A stretch of DNA of 64,000 nt, taken from positions 9,592,000 through 9,655,999 of the forward strand of contig OY482863.1 of assembly GCA_960531495.1 (NCBI GenBank), read 5' to 3'. This stretch comes from Zeus faber (lineage: Eukaryota; Chordata; Actinopteri; Zeiformes; Zeidae). The translations under genes were made by a program, and so were the position numbers. The notes under the pieces are model-generated. The model saw nothing but the letters and a program-made list of their open reading frames with translations, did not search any database and was not told where the DNA came from. Of the stretch, positions 36,500 through 47,649 are shown one piece after another (the first letter of the stretch is position 1; each line of letters opens with the position of its first letter).

Positions 36500-38090
36500 G
36501 AATATCTAGGTTAAGGGTTGGGTTGACGTGATGTTTTTTTTTTTTTTTCGCCTTTATTTTCTTATGCCCTGAAGAGTGAGCCAGCTAGAATTAGGCCAGT
36601 CTTACCAATGTCTCACATCTTGGCCCCAAGAGCTGAAAAACAATGCCTGAACTAAGCCTTTTTAGCCTACTTTTTGCCCATAAAACATTGAGTAGGGAAA
36701 CGGACATGTCATTTGCGCTGTCTATTAGAATGTTTCCATTATTTATTTAGTCCCTTGTGTGATTGACAAATTCTGCTTTCATAATTGAACGACTCATCCT
36801 AAAATTTCATCCGCTGTATTTGTTTTTAGTTATTGTATTTCAGCAAATGAAGACTTGTTGTTTTTTTTTTCCCTTCATACATACCGACCTAAAATCCGTC
36901 TCGCCCCAATGTAATTATAGCTAAATCCAGACACGGTTTTTGGACACATTTTTTAAGTTGTAAAATTCCAGCTGTGTTTGTTTTTCCACCCTCCCGGAGA
37001 CACAAAGCGCTCGATGGATACGCCTAGTGATACCGAAGTCATGCCCTGCCGCCTTTTTATTGTCTCCGAAAGCAAGATCAACAGCGCTGGCGGATGGCGC
37101 AACTATGTTCCTCGCCGCCCGCCGTGCCACGCCCCGACCCGGCAGTGCATTAAGGCGGACACATCCTAGGATGTCAGTCTTTTCACATTCGCATCGCACT
37201 CCCCATATTTTTTGGTTTGTTTATGTGGTCGCTGGCACGTGTCGCCCGTGTGTGATCGTAGGGTTAACCAATATAACACCTTTCCCGGTGTCGGAAAATG
37301 TCCTCCCTGCAGGTAGAAATAATAGGTGATATCGCTCTTGAATGATAATACAAGTAAAGTAATAACACAACTGGTACTCCTATGGGGGAAAAATGTAGCT
37401 TCACACCCATCGAGGTATAAAACTGACTAACCTTGGCATAGATGCATGTGAGGCTTAGGGTTAATGCTAAACTGCTGTAATCCATTATTTGGATGGTTTC
37501 AGAGCAGCAATAGTGAGGTTCTGCATGTACCTGTCAGTACTAAATGATTGCTTATTTCCTGCCACAGAGCCGGGTGGGGGCTGGATGCTGTAATGGCAAG
37601 CAGCTGCCTCAGCTGGACGTTGCCTTTTTTCTCTTTTTTTTTTTTTCCCCCAATGCAAGGCTGTTTCTGTTTCTCAAGCCAGCTTCCACCCCAACACACC
37701 TTACTCACCTTATTTGGCCAAATAACTTGCACCGCCTGCTTTAATACTACCAATCTAGGCTGTTGGTGTTCGTGCGTGTATACATCATCAGTATGCAGGG
37801 GCTGTTAAACAACAAAACAAACAAAAAAAACATCAAACCCTGAAATTGTATTGAAAGGCCTGAAATGCGAAAATATTTTACATTTGTCCAAATAGTTTCT
37901 CCTTACGAAAGGCTACATTTGCATACATGCATTCAGAACAGGGTCATTGAGGGCGGTTGCTTGTCCCCAGGTCTAAAAGTAGAAATGTGAACCGCCTATT
38001 CGCCACCTTGTAGGGGAAAATATAAAAAGTCAAATAAAAAAATACAAATAATATATATGAATAAATAAATAAACAAAACTTGATAGATAG
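36500..38090. other. Mixed unique DNA, no gene seen
   Basis: T runs at 36534-36548 and 37630-37645, and a CpG-rich patch at 37000-37160. Nothing else recognisable. Confidence 0.5.
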
Positions 38091-38096
38091 AAACAC

Positions 38097-38735
38097 ACAC
38101 ACACCGATCAGCCAGAACATTAAAACCACCTGCCTAATATTGTGTAGGTCCCCCACGTGCCGCCATGGACTCCACAAGACCTCTGAAGGTGTCCTGTGGT
38201 TTCTGGCAGCGAGACGTTGCGAGGTGGGGTCTCCATGGATTGGGCTTGTTGTTTCAACAAAAACCCACGGATGCTCGATTGGATTGAGATCTAGGGAATG
38301 TGGAGGCCAAGTCTTTGTCACGTTCCTCAAACCATTCCTGAACATTTTTTTTTACGCAGTGGCAGGGCCCATTATCCTCCTGAAAAGGGCCACTGCCGCC
38401 AGGGAACACGTTGCCATGAAGGGGTGTACTTGGTCTGCAACAATGTTTAGGTAGGTGCTACGTGTCAAAGTAACATTCTCGTGAATACCAGGACCCAAGG
38501 TTTCCCAGAAGAACATTGCCCAGAGCATCACTCCGCCTCCACCGGCTTGTCTTCTTCTTATAGTGCATCCTGGTGCCATCTCTTTCCCAGGGAAACGACA
38601 CACACACACACACACACACACAACCATCCATACGATGTAAAAGAAAACATGATTCATCAGACCAGGCCACCTTCTTCCATTGTCATTGTTCACCTGCTGC
38701 CTATTGACAGGTGCCATTGGAACAAGATGTGTGTC
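38097..38735 (-). mobile_element. Tc1/mariner transposon remnant, internally deleted
   Basis: The left end ACCGATCAGCCAGAACATTA is followed by AAACCACCTGCCTAATATTG, a characteristic fish Tc1-like terminus. Minus-strand translation gives transposase pieces: GGGGVMLWAMFFWETLGPGIHENVTLTRSTYLNIVADQVHPFMAT (around 38560-38420) and TWPPHSLDLNPIEHPW (around 38305-38255), which includes the third catalytic Glu region (NPIEH). Frameshifts lie between them, and a GT array (about 38600-38622) is expanded inside the coding sequence. The N-terminal DNA-binding half and the right terminal repeat are missing. Confidence 0.8.
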
Positions 38736-38739
38736 TGTC

Positions 38740-39490
38740 CGTCTGTCTGTCTCAGCAAATTTTATTTTGCTCTATATAGAAAATGGTCAATAAACTGAGG
38801 TTTCTTGTTCTTTCCAATATGAAATTTGTCTTTAGTCCTTTTGCCTGAATGCTAAGGAAACGTTAGATCTCAAAGGATGTAAAGTGGAATCTTCCGATAC
38901 CTGCAGCCCTTGATGTATGCTTCTATACATGTGTATATGGGCTCCTAATGGCATTGTCCACCTTGATCTCTAATTGCATTCTGCACTGCAGGTCGGATTC
39001 ATGTTCAACGCATGCGGCACATTGATATTTTGGTCCAGGAATTGAAGGAGTGCATTTATTAAACGCCTACTACTCCCGCTGTCGCTGACGACCGTCCGCT
39101 TTTCTCTTCCTGCTATAGCGCTTCTCCTTTGATTAGCTAAATGGTCCATCGACCCGCCAGGTTGGGGCAGAGCGTTCGGGGGCGCCATATTTATCACGCG
39201 GGCAGAAGACCATGCAGGATGTTGCCTCTCCAAGCGGCCGCGCCATCTTTCATTGGAAAACGATAAACATAAATCTGCGGAATGCGTCCTTGCAATGTAA
39301 GTAGGCTGTGGGAGAGGATGCTGTGCTCGGCTTTCCCTTTGCGGTGGAATCGGAGAGCCGGGGCCGCTTGGGGTTTGCTGACATTTGAGTTCAAAAAGGG
39401 AAAAGGGGGAGAGAAAAAAAACTACAAATAAATCCCACCTTCAGCAAAGGCGGACTTGCAAATCGGTGCCATAAGCAATCGCCTTTGGGT
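38740..39490. other. Unique DNA, no gene seen
   Basis: The repeat-free part at 38990-39390 has GATTAGCTAAATGG and CGCCATATTTATCACG phrases and could be regulatory. Confidence 0.4.
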
Positions 39491-39491
39491 G

Positions 39492-39493
<2 letters not shown>

Positions 39494-39523
<30 letters not shown>
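39494..39523. repeat. Poly-T tract (30 T)
   Basis: Uninterrupted T run followed by T-rich DNA. Confidence 0.95.
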
Positions 39524-39528
<5 letters not shown>

Positions 39529-39687
39529 TTTTTTAAATTTTATATAAAGGGGAGGAGAGGGAGCTTTGTGGATCCTAGGCGAGGCTCCCTGTGAATCGTA
39601 GCTAATTAACAAAGTAATTAAGATCAGAATCTGTGCATGGAGAAGGAGTCTCAATTGTCTTTATGTTCAGAATGGCCCTCAATAGGA

Positions 39688-39812
<125 letters not shown>

Positions 39813-39989
39813 AATCCGCTCGGCATCCTATTTATTATCCCCGTCTTGTGTCACATGGGGGACATCGGTTAAAAAGGAGCAGAGGCCAATGTAACGGTGA
39901 GTTAAAGACTTGGCGGCAACATCAGAAGGGCTTGATGATAACGCGTTGGCCGTACATATTTCAGCTGCGGCAGAAGGGAAGTTCAGACA

Positions 39990-40435
39990 ACAATGTCACT
40001 CCAAGGACGCGCTTTCGATCTTTAAGCCCAGCCCAATTATCCTATGCCTCGCGTGGCGTCCGATTAGCCGGCGCTTTCTAAACAAGCTCGCATCCGGCGC
40101 GATCCGCTGTGTTGTTACCGCGGCGCCGAAGTGACCTCTCAATCAATTTGCTGAAGCGCAATCATCGGAGATATTAAAATGTGCGTAATACTCATTGCAC
40201 CGGCCTGTGGTATTGGCAATAAAGATATTCAATGCTCGCCGTGCCTTGTGCGCCGCCCCGTGAACAAAATGATCCCAATGGGTGATTTGGAGGTGAAGCG
40301 ATCCCTCGGCGGACCCGCGGAAAGAGTTAACCGGACAGATGGGGACGAACGCACGCAAGCGATTTGGATTGCGACGCGAGCACACAGGAGTCGTGGTAAC
40401 CGAAGAGGAAATTAAATCTGCGGCGTGGGGATGCT
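39990..40435. other. Possible conserved non-coding block
   Basis: Repeat-free, with GTCCGATTAGCCGG, TCAATCAATTTGC, CAATCATCGGAGATATTAAA and GGCAATAAAGATATTCAATG phrases. This mix of homeodomain, SOX-like and CpG sequence is not explained by any coding frame. Confidence 0.3.
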
Positions 40436-40439
40436 GTGG

Positions 40440-40970
40440 CTATAACAACAGATGACGTCTGACAAAACCCGGGGGCCGGGGTGGAGAAAAGCTGCAAATC
40501 TGTCCATCAACCCAAATACACACCCCGCCGTGGAGGTGGATATGATGACTATTTGCTAAAATGGCTGAAAACTTAGTAGTCTTTTGCCGGTGTTCAGTCA
40601 GGGTAGGAACCTCGGACACGGTCTGAACAATATTTTGCTGAATGTCGTTTTCTGAGTTACCGTTCCCAAATTTTGAGAGAATTTCGGTAGCATTCTGGAA
40701 GCATTTGAGCGTACGACCGATCTTATTTTTTTCTCGTAGGTCAGAACCCTGTGTCAGCCATGTCTTATATACGAGATTGCCTTCCCAAGGAACAGCAGCG
40801 TTTACATTCAATCGTATCCTATAATAAATCATATCCATATCAAACATTAAGGCCACTCAACTTTTAGTTTCCAGGGTTGTTCCATCGCCCATCGCTGTTT
40901 TTTGTCCATGCAACCACATGTTTTCGTGGCCCCGCGAAAATGCACCAAGATTACTGATGCATTTATGAAT
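40440..40970. other. Unique DNA with an unexplained minus-strand frame
   Basis: A 138-codon frame runs on the minus strand from 40856 to 40440 with ordinary amino-acid composition (no simple repeat). I recognise no family and no splice signals, so I do not call it a gene. Confidence 0.3.
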
Positions 40971-41039
40971 TTGTGTTTACATCCCAAAAAAAAAAAAAAT
41001 GTTACCCAGTTTTGGCAATCCATCCCAATCTAGTTGATT

Positions 41040-41090
41040 TTATCTATTTATTTATTTATTATTATTATTATTATTTTTTTTTTTTTTTAA
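41040..41090. repeat. (ATT)n / T-run tract
   Basis: TTTA and ATT repeats passing into a T run. Confidence 0.85.
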
Positions 41091-41319
41091 TATATGTAAC
41101 TGAAAATAGACTGGTGTGGGGGTGGTGTGGTTTAAGCAGCCACACCTCTCTTGGGTCTAGGTAATTGGGCCCAGGATCAGTGTGGCTGTACACCCGTTGC
41201 TTGTTAGAGCAATCAACGAGCAACAGGTAAAACCCCCATGCCCGCGCACACACAGGAGAGGAGCCCTTGTCATGCCATGCGTTCCATCTGCTCCAGGCCT
41301 GTTCCACCTAGCCCACTCT

Positions 41320-41344
41320 CTGCAATAAAACTGTTTTATTGCAG
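41320..41344. repeat. Perfect 12-bp palindrome enclosing AATAAA
   Basis: Arm CTGCAATAAAAC (41320-41331), one central T, exact complementary arm (41333-41344). AATAAA is present on both strands. Confidence 0.92.
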
Positions 41345-41960
41345 GGTGGGCATTGGGGTGTGTTTTCAACCCCAATGTCTGTGTCTCTGTTGCTGAGGGC
41401 CCTGAAAACCACACTCAGGAATATGGCGTGTGGCAGGCGGAACTGCCACATGGACCATTATTATATGATCTATGCACTAGTAATTCACCTTAGCAATGTC
41501 TTAAATATACCTTTTTTCATATTGTCTATCAGTATCAACATATTTGTTGTTAACCCAGTAAACAAAGCAAGCTTCATTATATTGCAATGGACTTGCTTAA
41601 CCGACATTAATGGTTAGTGTTGGGCTCTGCTCCTTGTTTTGTTCACCATTGAAGGTGATAGCAGTTGAGGATGGAAACCACGAGTCTTTCTACCTTTTTC
41701 TTAAATTTTTTTTATTGAAGTCATTAGCCAAGGTCGGCCTTATAATGTTGTGTATGGTAAAGCTTTCATCGCCCCGTCTCCTTTTTTTTTTTTTTTCTCC
41801 TTTTCTTCATATGGATTATTTAAAGTAGGCGATTAGAGGTGCCTCCGGCAATAGGGCAATGCTGCTAACTGTTGGATCGTGTAAACATGTGGTCGGTGGT
41901 TGAACTCCCTGTGTGTGAGGTCACTTGTCTTTTATTTTTTTAAGGTTAGTTTTCAGTAGA
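41345..41960. other. AT-rich unique DNA, no gene seen
   Basis: T runs at 41782-41797. No other feature recognised. Confidence 0.5.
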
Positions 41961-42094
<134 letters not shown>

Positions 42095-42099
42095 GCAGC

Positions 42100-43600
42100 A
42101 GCATTGTCATGTGACTGCATAGGCATGGCCTTCCTGTAGCAGGCCAGTGATAAGTGTTCCCTACTCCCGCTACAAAGAAATCCTCTGTTTCCTGAGCTGT
42201 CTTGTGCAATTTGTGCTGAGTCCATTGCAATGCCAGAACACCCCCCCCCCCCCAACGTCTCACCTCGTTTGAATTTGCGTAATACACGGCGCCAATAAGC
42301 CGAACCGATGATGAGAAATTCAAGTCGAAGGCGGGCCGGAAGGCAAAAGCGGGCGGTACGCTCAAAAAGACGAAAGAACAAATAATGAAAGAGCCACCCT
42401 TCTTTATATGTCGGTCCATGCCACTAGGGGGTGCAGGGTGATTCCGTGGCACCTATTTCCACAGCAAGTTGCTGGTATTTATTATGTCAAATTATATAAT
42501 AATATTTTATATATTATAATTTTATAATGGATATATAATTATTCATCCAAATCACATCTCTCCGATAAAGTCTTGCTTAATTGCTGCTAACCGTTTTCAC
42601 AGAATCTGCTGCTCTGGAAAAGGAGGTTAATGCCCTGCCGACACGCAACGGCATTTGAAGCGGTCACCGACAAGGCGAGCTCTCGGAGCAAGGGGAAGAC
42701 AAAAGACAAAGCTCACCCCCGAGGGGCTCGCACCGGAAACCCCGGATCGCCGGGTTATTTCGTTTTTCTCGTCTCCTGAACACATCTTTTTTTGGTCAAG
42801 AGGTTCTACTTGTTTTCAAAGTGTAACACCGCCTTAATTCCTTCGCCTCCCCGTGGCCCGCCCCCAAACTCTGATGGTGCTAGAGATCGGCGGAGGGGTA
42901 GCCCGCCGCCTCCAGCCGCCGCCCCCCCTTTAAGGTGGAGCTCTGCCTCACCTATGGAGGCGGACGGGGCTCCTTTTCCCACCGACTGTAGGACTAGGTC
43001 ACTTCTCCCAAATCACTTCCTCCTCTCCTTCCTCCCGGGCAGGAAGGGGTTACTCTCCACGCTTCCTGTCCAACTCCCAGTGCTCGGGCTGCGTTCTGAT
43101 TGCTTTCTTGATGTTAAACATTCCCAGGCTCCTATAACCTTCCAGCTCGCCCGCAACGTCCAAGAGCTCGTCCCAGGTGAACGAGTGGGCGAGCCTCCTG
43201 TTTTTTAAGGAGGAAAAAAAAAAAAAAAGAGGTTTTTCTTTTTTCTTATTCCTTTTTTCTCATAAGGGGGTGGGAAAGACAGGGAGAGAGAGTGTTGGGA
43301 AAATATTATTTTTCGTTTCGTGCGCTCCCTCACGCACGTTTTGTTCGAAAGTTGCCCGGCGTGGAACATTCTGCGCGTGGATCAGTCGTTCACGTTTTCA
43401 TCTATTTCCTTTTTTCTCGGAGGAGGTCTTTTCTTCCTGTCCGTCCCATTCCCATATGTCGCCTTCCTCCTTCCCCGCCTCCGTCCCGCTGATATCTCGC
43501 CCTCCGGAGATCGGCGGTCAGCGGGCGCGTGTTTACGCACCGACTGGAGGCATTTCTTTTTGCACCGGCCGTGCCGGCAAACTCTATGGACACTGACCTA
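42100..43600. other. Unique DNA, no gene seen
   Basis: C13 run at 42241-42253, AT-rich patch at 42480-42545, CpG-containing DNA at 42650-43560, A-run at 43216-43228. Frames across it have no recognisable protein. Confidence 0.5.
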
Positions 43601-43985
43601 ATATGACAGCATGCGAGCTGCGGTGTGGATGTGACCCAGGAGCAGAGCTGGGCCGGCGCGGACTATATTTAGCTGCTGTGATGCTCGGGCTAATTGCCCT
43701 CCCAGGCCTAATCATTTCCAGGTTCGGCAGCTCACAAACGACTGGAGGGGAGGCCAAACACCAACTAACCTCCTGTTAAAGAGATGTCGACATCTACGGG
43801 GCTGTCAGAGCTGCACAGGCAGGACCAATTAGCACAATATGCTTTTGCCTTGTATGCAATTAGGCCTATCTCCAACCAGCTATCCGGCAGAGTTTAAGCA
43901 GCGCCGTCTACCGTGGCATAAAACTAATGGGGCTTGAGCCACGGACGCTTTTTGCCGCTCTCTTATCGCTAATGTAAAGAGGATT
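43600..43985. other. Possible conserved non-coding block
   Basis: Repeat-free, with GCTAATTGCCC, CCTAATCATTTCC, CAATTAGGCC and CTAATGGGGC phrases spaced through about 380 bases. It looks enhancer-like by motif density only. Confidence 0.33.
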
Positions 43986-44238
43986 TGTTAGCCGACGGGT
44001 TCTGTTCAGATCTTCTCCCTCCCGCTTCGGAGGTGCGCTTAAGCCTTGCGCCTTACGCGGCTAATCCCACGCGGCGTTCTCGTACGGAGCGGTTCTCCGC
44101 CTCCTCCGGTGCCCTCGCGTCCGGCTTGGCCTCGCCATCGTGGGACTGCAAAGAGAGCTCCGGGGCCTCCGCACATCCGCCGTGGCCTCGACCCCCCCGG
44201 TACCCGTCTGTGTCCTTTGCACAGTTTACTCACCGCTT

Positions 44239-44241
<3 letters not shown>

Positions 44242-44288
<47 letters not shown>
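44242..44288. repeat. (GT)n microsatellite
   Basis: About 47 bases of pure GT. Confidence 0.95.
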
Positions 44289-44289
<1 letters not shown>

Positions 44290-44406
44290 CTGTATAGGGT
44301 TACCCAGCTTCCTGTGTGGTTCCTGTCCCTCTGCGTGACCCAGCGAGGCTGTGGTTGGGATGGCTCGGATCAGGGGGTTGAAAGCTTTGTGGTCGGGTAG
44401 GAGGGG

Positions 44407-44445
44407 GCAGTCGGGCGGTGGTGATCTGCCTTCCCGCCCGACTGC
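44407..44445. repeat. 12-bp inverted repeat, 15-nt loop
   Basis: Arm GCAGTCGGGCGG (44407-44418), 15-base loop, exact complementary arm (44434-44445). Confidence 0.88.
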
Positions 44446-44646
44446 TACTCAACCCCAGGAAAGTGCGCTTCCTGTACGCTCGGTCCAAAGGGATGGCCCA
44501 GGTGGACGGTACAGTACGATGATCCCGTCCGACGCCCTGGGAAACGTAAAGCAAACTTAGGTCGGTTGCATATTTAAAACTTTGCGATCCACTCAGCAGA
44601 CTAAGTTGCAGGAAGTGGATCTGTCGGGTTTCCTATGAGCCTGATG

Positions 44647-44684
44647 AGGTGACGCGTGAAACACCTTGACGAGGTGATTACCTC
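44647..44684. promoter_or_regulatory. Cluster of ZEB-type CACCT half-sites
   Basis: AGGTG (44647-44651), CACCT (44662-44666) and AGGTG (44672-44676), then ACCTC, all within 38 bases. ZEB proteins bind paired CACCT sites in variable orientation. Motif match only. Confidence 0.3.
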
Positions 44685-44939
44685 CCCGAAATTATACAAC
44701 GCCCGGCCCCGGTGCACGCCCCGGGCTCTCGCCGCGAAACGGGCGAGCTCGGAGCCAGAGGCGGGGAATCGGAACCCCGGGGGGGAAAGCGAAGTGTGTT
44801 TGTCGGCTATTTAAACCCTGAAATTGATTCTTCTTCTTCTCTGCTCCTTTATTCTAATGACAAGCTAATCCCCGCGTTGCCTCCTTCTCCCGTTTCCCTC
44901 CGTCTTAAAAATAGAGCCTCTTTTTATTTCCCCGCCGCG

Positions 44940-45300
44940 CGCCACTTCTGAAAATTTGCACTCATGATGAGTCTGCGCTCTCAGCAATCAATTTGCCACG
45001 CCGAGTCCCTCCAGAAAGGTTACCTGTAGCACACCCCCCCGATTCGCCGCTCCTGCCAATTTTTATTCAGCTAATTAAATAAATGGCTTCGTCTGGAGAG
45101 TTGGCTGAATGAAATGTCAAAATATTGATGTTGATTTCTGGTCATTTGTCACAGGGGGCGGAGGGGTGGATTGGATAGATGGGCGTGTTCACCGCGGGGC
45201 CGCTTTAATGATATTAGCAGATATTTGCTTATTTATGGGGCCGCTAGTTAATCATGCTCGCCACCGGCGATCCATCACGGCCGCAGGAAAGTGTTGGTAA
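44940..45300. other. Possible conserved non-coding block
   Basis: Repeat-free, with CAGCAATCAATTTGCC, CAGCTAATTAAATAAATGG, TCAAAATATTGATGTTGA, TTTAATGATATTAGCAG and AGTTAATCATGC phrases. It is dense in homeodomain-type cores and has no reading frame of interest. Confidence 0.35.
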
Positions 45301-45858
45301 TAGTCAGGAGGCTCCACGCGACCTACGTTTCCCACCAACTGAAAATTCTTATCCGAGTTAATCCGTACTATAAAATTAACAACAGAATCTGGGAGATTTC
45401 GATTCTACTAGCAGTCTAAGTCCAATACTGTTGGGTAAAATGAATCATTTTGTACTAAAAGTTCAGAATTCCGGATCGATCGGTATCGCTGGTGGGGGAA
45501 AAAGTGGCAGCGCTCCATCTCTAGGCAAGACTGCCTCCCTTGTCTTGATTTTTACTTCCCAGCCAGATTTGGCCATGGAAATGGTATTTCATTTTTATTT
45601 ATTTTTATTTTTTTTTGCAAGATGATTTGTTTCACCTTCAGCCCGCGTCCCCTCACGTGTGCGGCTGACCCGCCGAGGTGTGTGGGAACGCTGCCTGCTG
45701 CAGGCGTGGATGATACAGTTTTTGGCGTCGTGCCTCTCGCTGACCTCACCTCCTACAGCTCTCCTCCTCGTATCGCCTGCTCGGGCTTGGGCTGCGTTCG
45801 GCTCCTCATAAAGTTCCTCATAAAGACTTCGCGAGGCAAAGGGCACACAGGTTTTTTG

Positions 45859-45866
<8 letters not shown>

Positions 45867-45900
<34 letters not shown>
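45867..45900. repeat. (TC)n microsatellite
   Basis: Pure TC array followed by a (TTTA)n stretch at 45920-45955. Confidence 0.93.
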
Positions 45901-45902
<2 letters not shown>

Positions 45903-46462
45903 CCTCTCTCGTGCACTCTTTATTTATTTATTTATTTGCGTATTTATTTATTTATTACAAGGGCCGGGAAGCTATCTTACCTGTTAAGCAGTCCTGCTGC
46001 AATGGAGGCTGAGCGGGAACCTTGGACCCCCTGAGCTCTCGCTCCCCAGAATGGGGGGCGTCCACGGCAAAATAAAAGATTTTCAAGATTTTTGCGGCGA
46101 CAATTTTTTCCACAGGAGGGGGAATGGGGGGCCCCGTATGATCGCACGCCCTTGCGTGTTGGCCGGTGAACAGGTAGTGTCTCTGGGTTGCTCTGATAGC
46201 GCTTGTCCCTTTGAGGGGCCCCCGGTGCTGCGGATAACGGCAGTGTTCCCGCTCCGCACTCTGATCCCTGGCCAGCCCCTAATGAGCCAGAGTGTCAGCT
46301 GCCAGGACCCAGGGCGGGATGAAGACGCACCCGTGGCCGATTGGCCCGAGCGCCTCATCAGATGTGTAACACGGCTCTTGATAACTGATAGCCCCGGTGG
46401 CTCCAGGAAGCCCGGACGTCCCCTTTGAGACCGAGCCCGCTCTCCTTCAAAAATGAATCCCC

Positions 46463-46463
<1 letters not shown>

Positions 46464-46535
<72 letters not shown>
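46464..46535. repeat. (AC)36 microsatellite
   Basis: 72 bases of pure AC. Confidence 0.97.
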
Positions 46536-46538
<3 letters not shown>

Positions 46539-46539
46539 T

Positions 46540-47330
46540 CCCCTTTCATTCTGTTCCCTTTTTTCATTCACTTTCTCACCCTCCCAAACTGCCTACTCTT
46601 TCTCTCCCGCTTCCCTCTCTGGTGCTACATCGCCGAGTCCTGCAAGGGGAACCTTGAGGGTCTCACTGGGATCAATTTAAAAGGGAAGCGCCCCTACCCC
46701 ACCTCCTCTCCTCGGCCCTCTCGGCTGATTGAGTCTGCTCGCCAGGAACATGCAGGCTTTTGATCCCCCCACCACCACCACTGCACTGTTTTTATATTTT
46801 TATTTTTTAAGTTTTTGTCAGAAGAGAAAGAAAAGGGTGGGGTGGGGTGGTGGGGGGTTGTTGCTCCGTTTCTGTTACACTTATGGATGAGAGAGACCTA
46901 AGCAGGAGTTTTGTCGACCCTGTCGGGCGTAACCACAGTTGCAGGAGCCGTGATTGGCTCCCCTTTGAAGACGGGGCAGCGCCACCATGCTTGCTCAGGT
47001 GGAGCTTGACTGAAATGGAGGTGGGGGTGGCGGGGGCGGCTGGTCCTCGGGCATTGCACTTGAAAAAAACGGTGAGAAGACGCTGGGAGCTGCCATACAT
47101 AATTCACACGCTGTTGGGTAACGACTCTTTCTCCTTCTCTCTCTCCCTGGTGTCTCTAAGTGTTCCCGTGCTTGGCTTTGTCAAAATGTTTCCACTTTCT
47201 GGCCACTGGCTGATTTGTTTTTATTTATTTATTTATTTTTACCCCTCTTATAGTAATCACTATCCTGTTAACTAACAGAAGAACATAGAAACATGTTGCT
47301 TGCTATTATGGCCTACTAATAGCTAGTGAT
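46540..47330. other. Unique DNA, no gene seen
   Basis: G-rich stretch at 46835-46860 and TTTA repeats at 47220-47240. No exon recognised. Confidence 0.5.
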
Positions 47331-47399
47331 GCAAATGATTTGTTCATATCGAACAAATCTTTTAATAGACTCTGGAGTCAGGAATGGACTCAAACTGAA

Positions 47400-47640
47400 A
47401 ATGAAAGGGCCGCCCCCAAATTGTCGTCCAAACGCTAGTCGACGAGAAGAGTCTTAGTCGACCAAGATTTTCGTTGGGCGGTTGGTTGAGGGGGGAAAAA
47501 ACTATCTCCGTTGAGGAGCTGGGCCTTGTCAAAATTTACCTTAAAAGCCTATACGGCTGGACCCGTGTATGAAACGCTAGACGGCTTTTAATTTGAAACT
47601 AGTTCTCACAAAAATAAATATTCAGCCTCCCTGCTGGTTG
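47400..47640. repeat. hAT-like repeat fragment
   Basis: ACGCTAGTCGACGAGAAGAG and CTTAGTCGACCAAGATTTTC phrases match the family of the fragment at 30902-30975. The adjoining DNA to 47640 looks derived from the same decayed element. Confidence 0.4.
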
Positions 47641-47649
47641 TTCCGGCAC

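Noticed and set aside
41115..41415. Possible solo LTR (TG...CA ends with AATAAA inside)
   Set aside because: No target-site duplication, no polypurine tract or primer site, and the AATAAA belongs to a palindrome.
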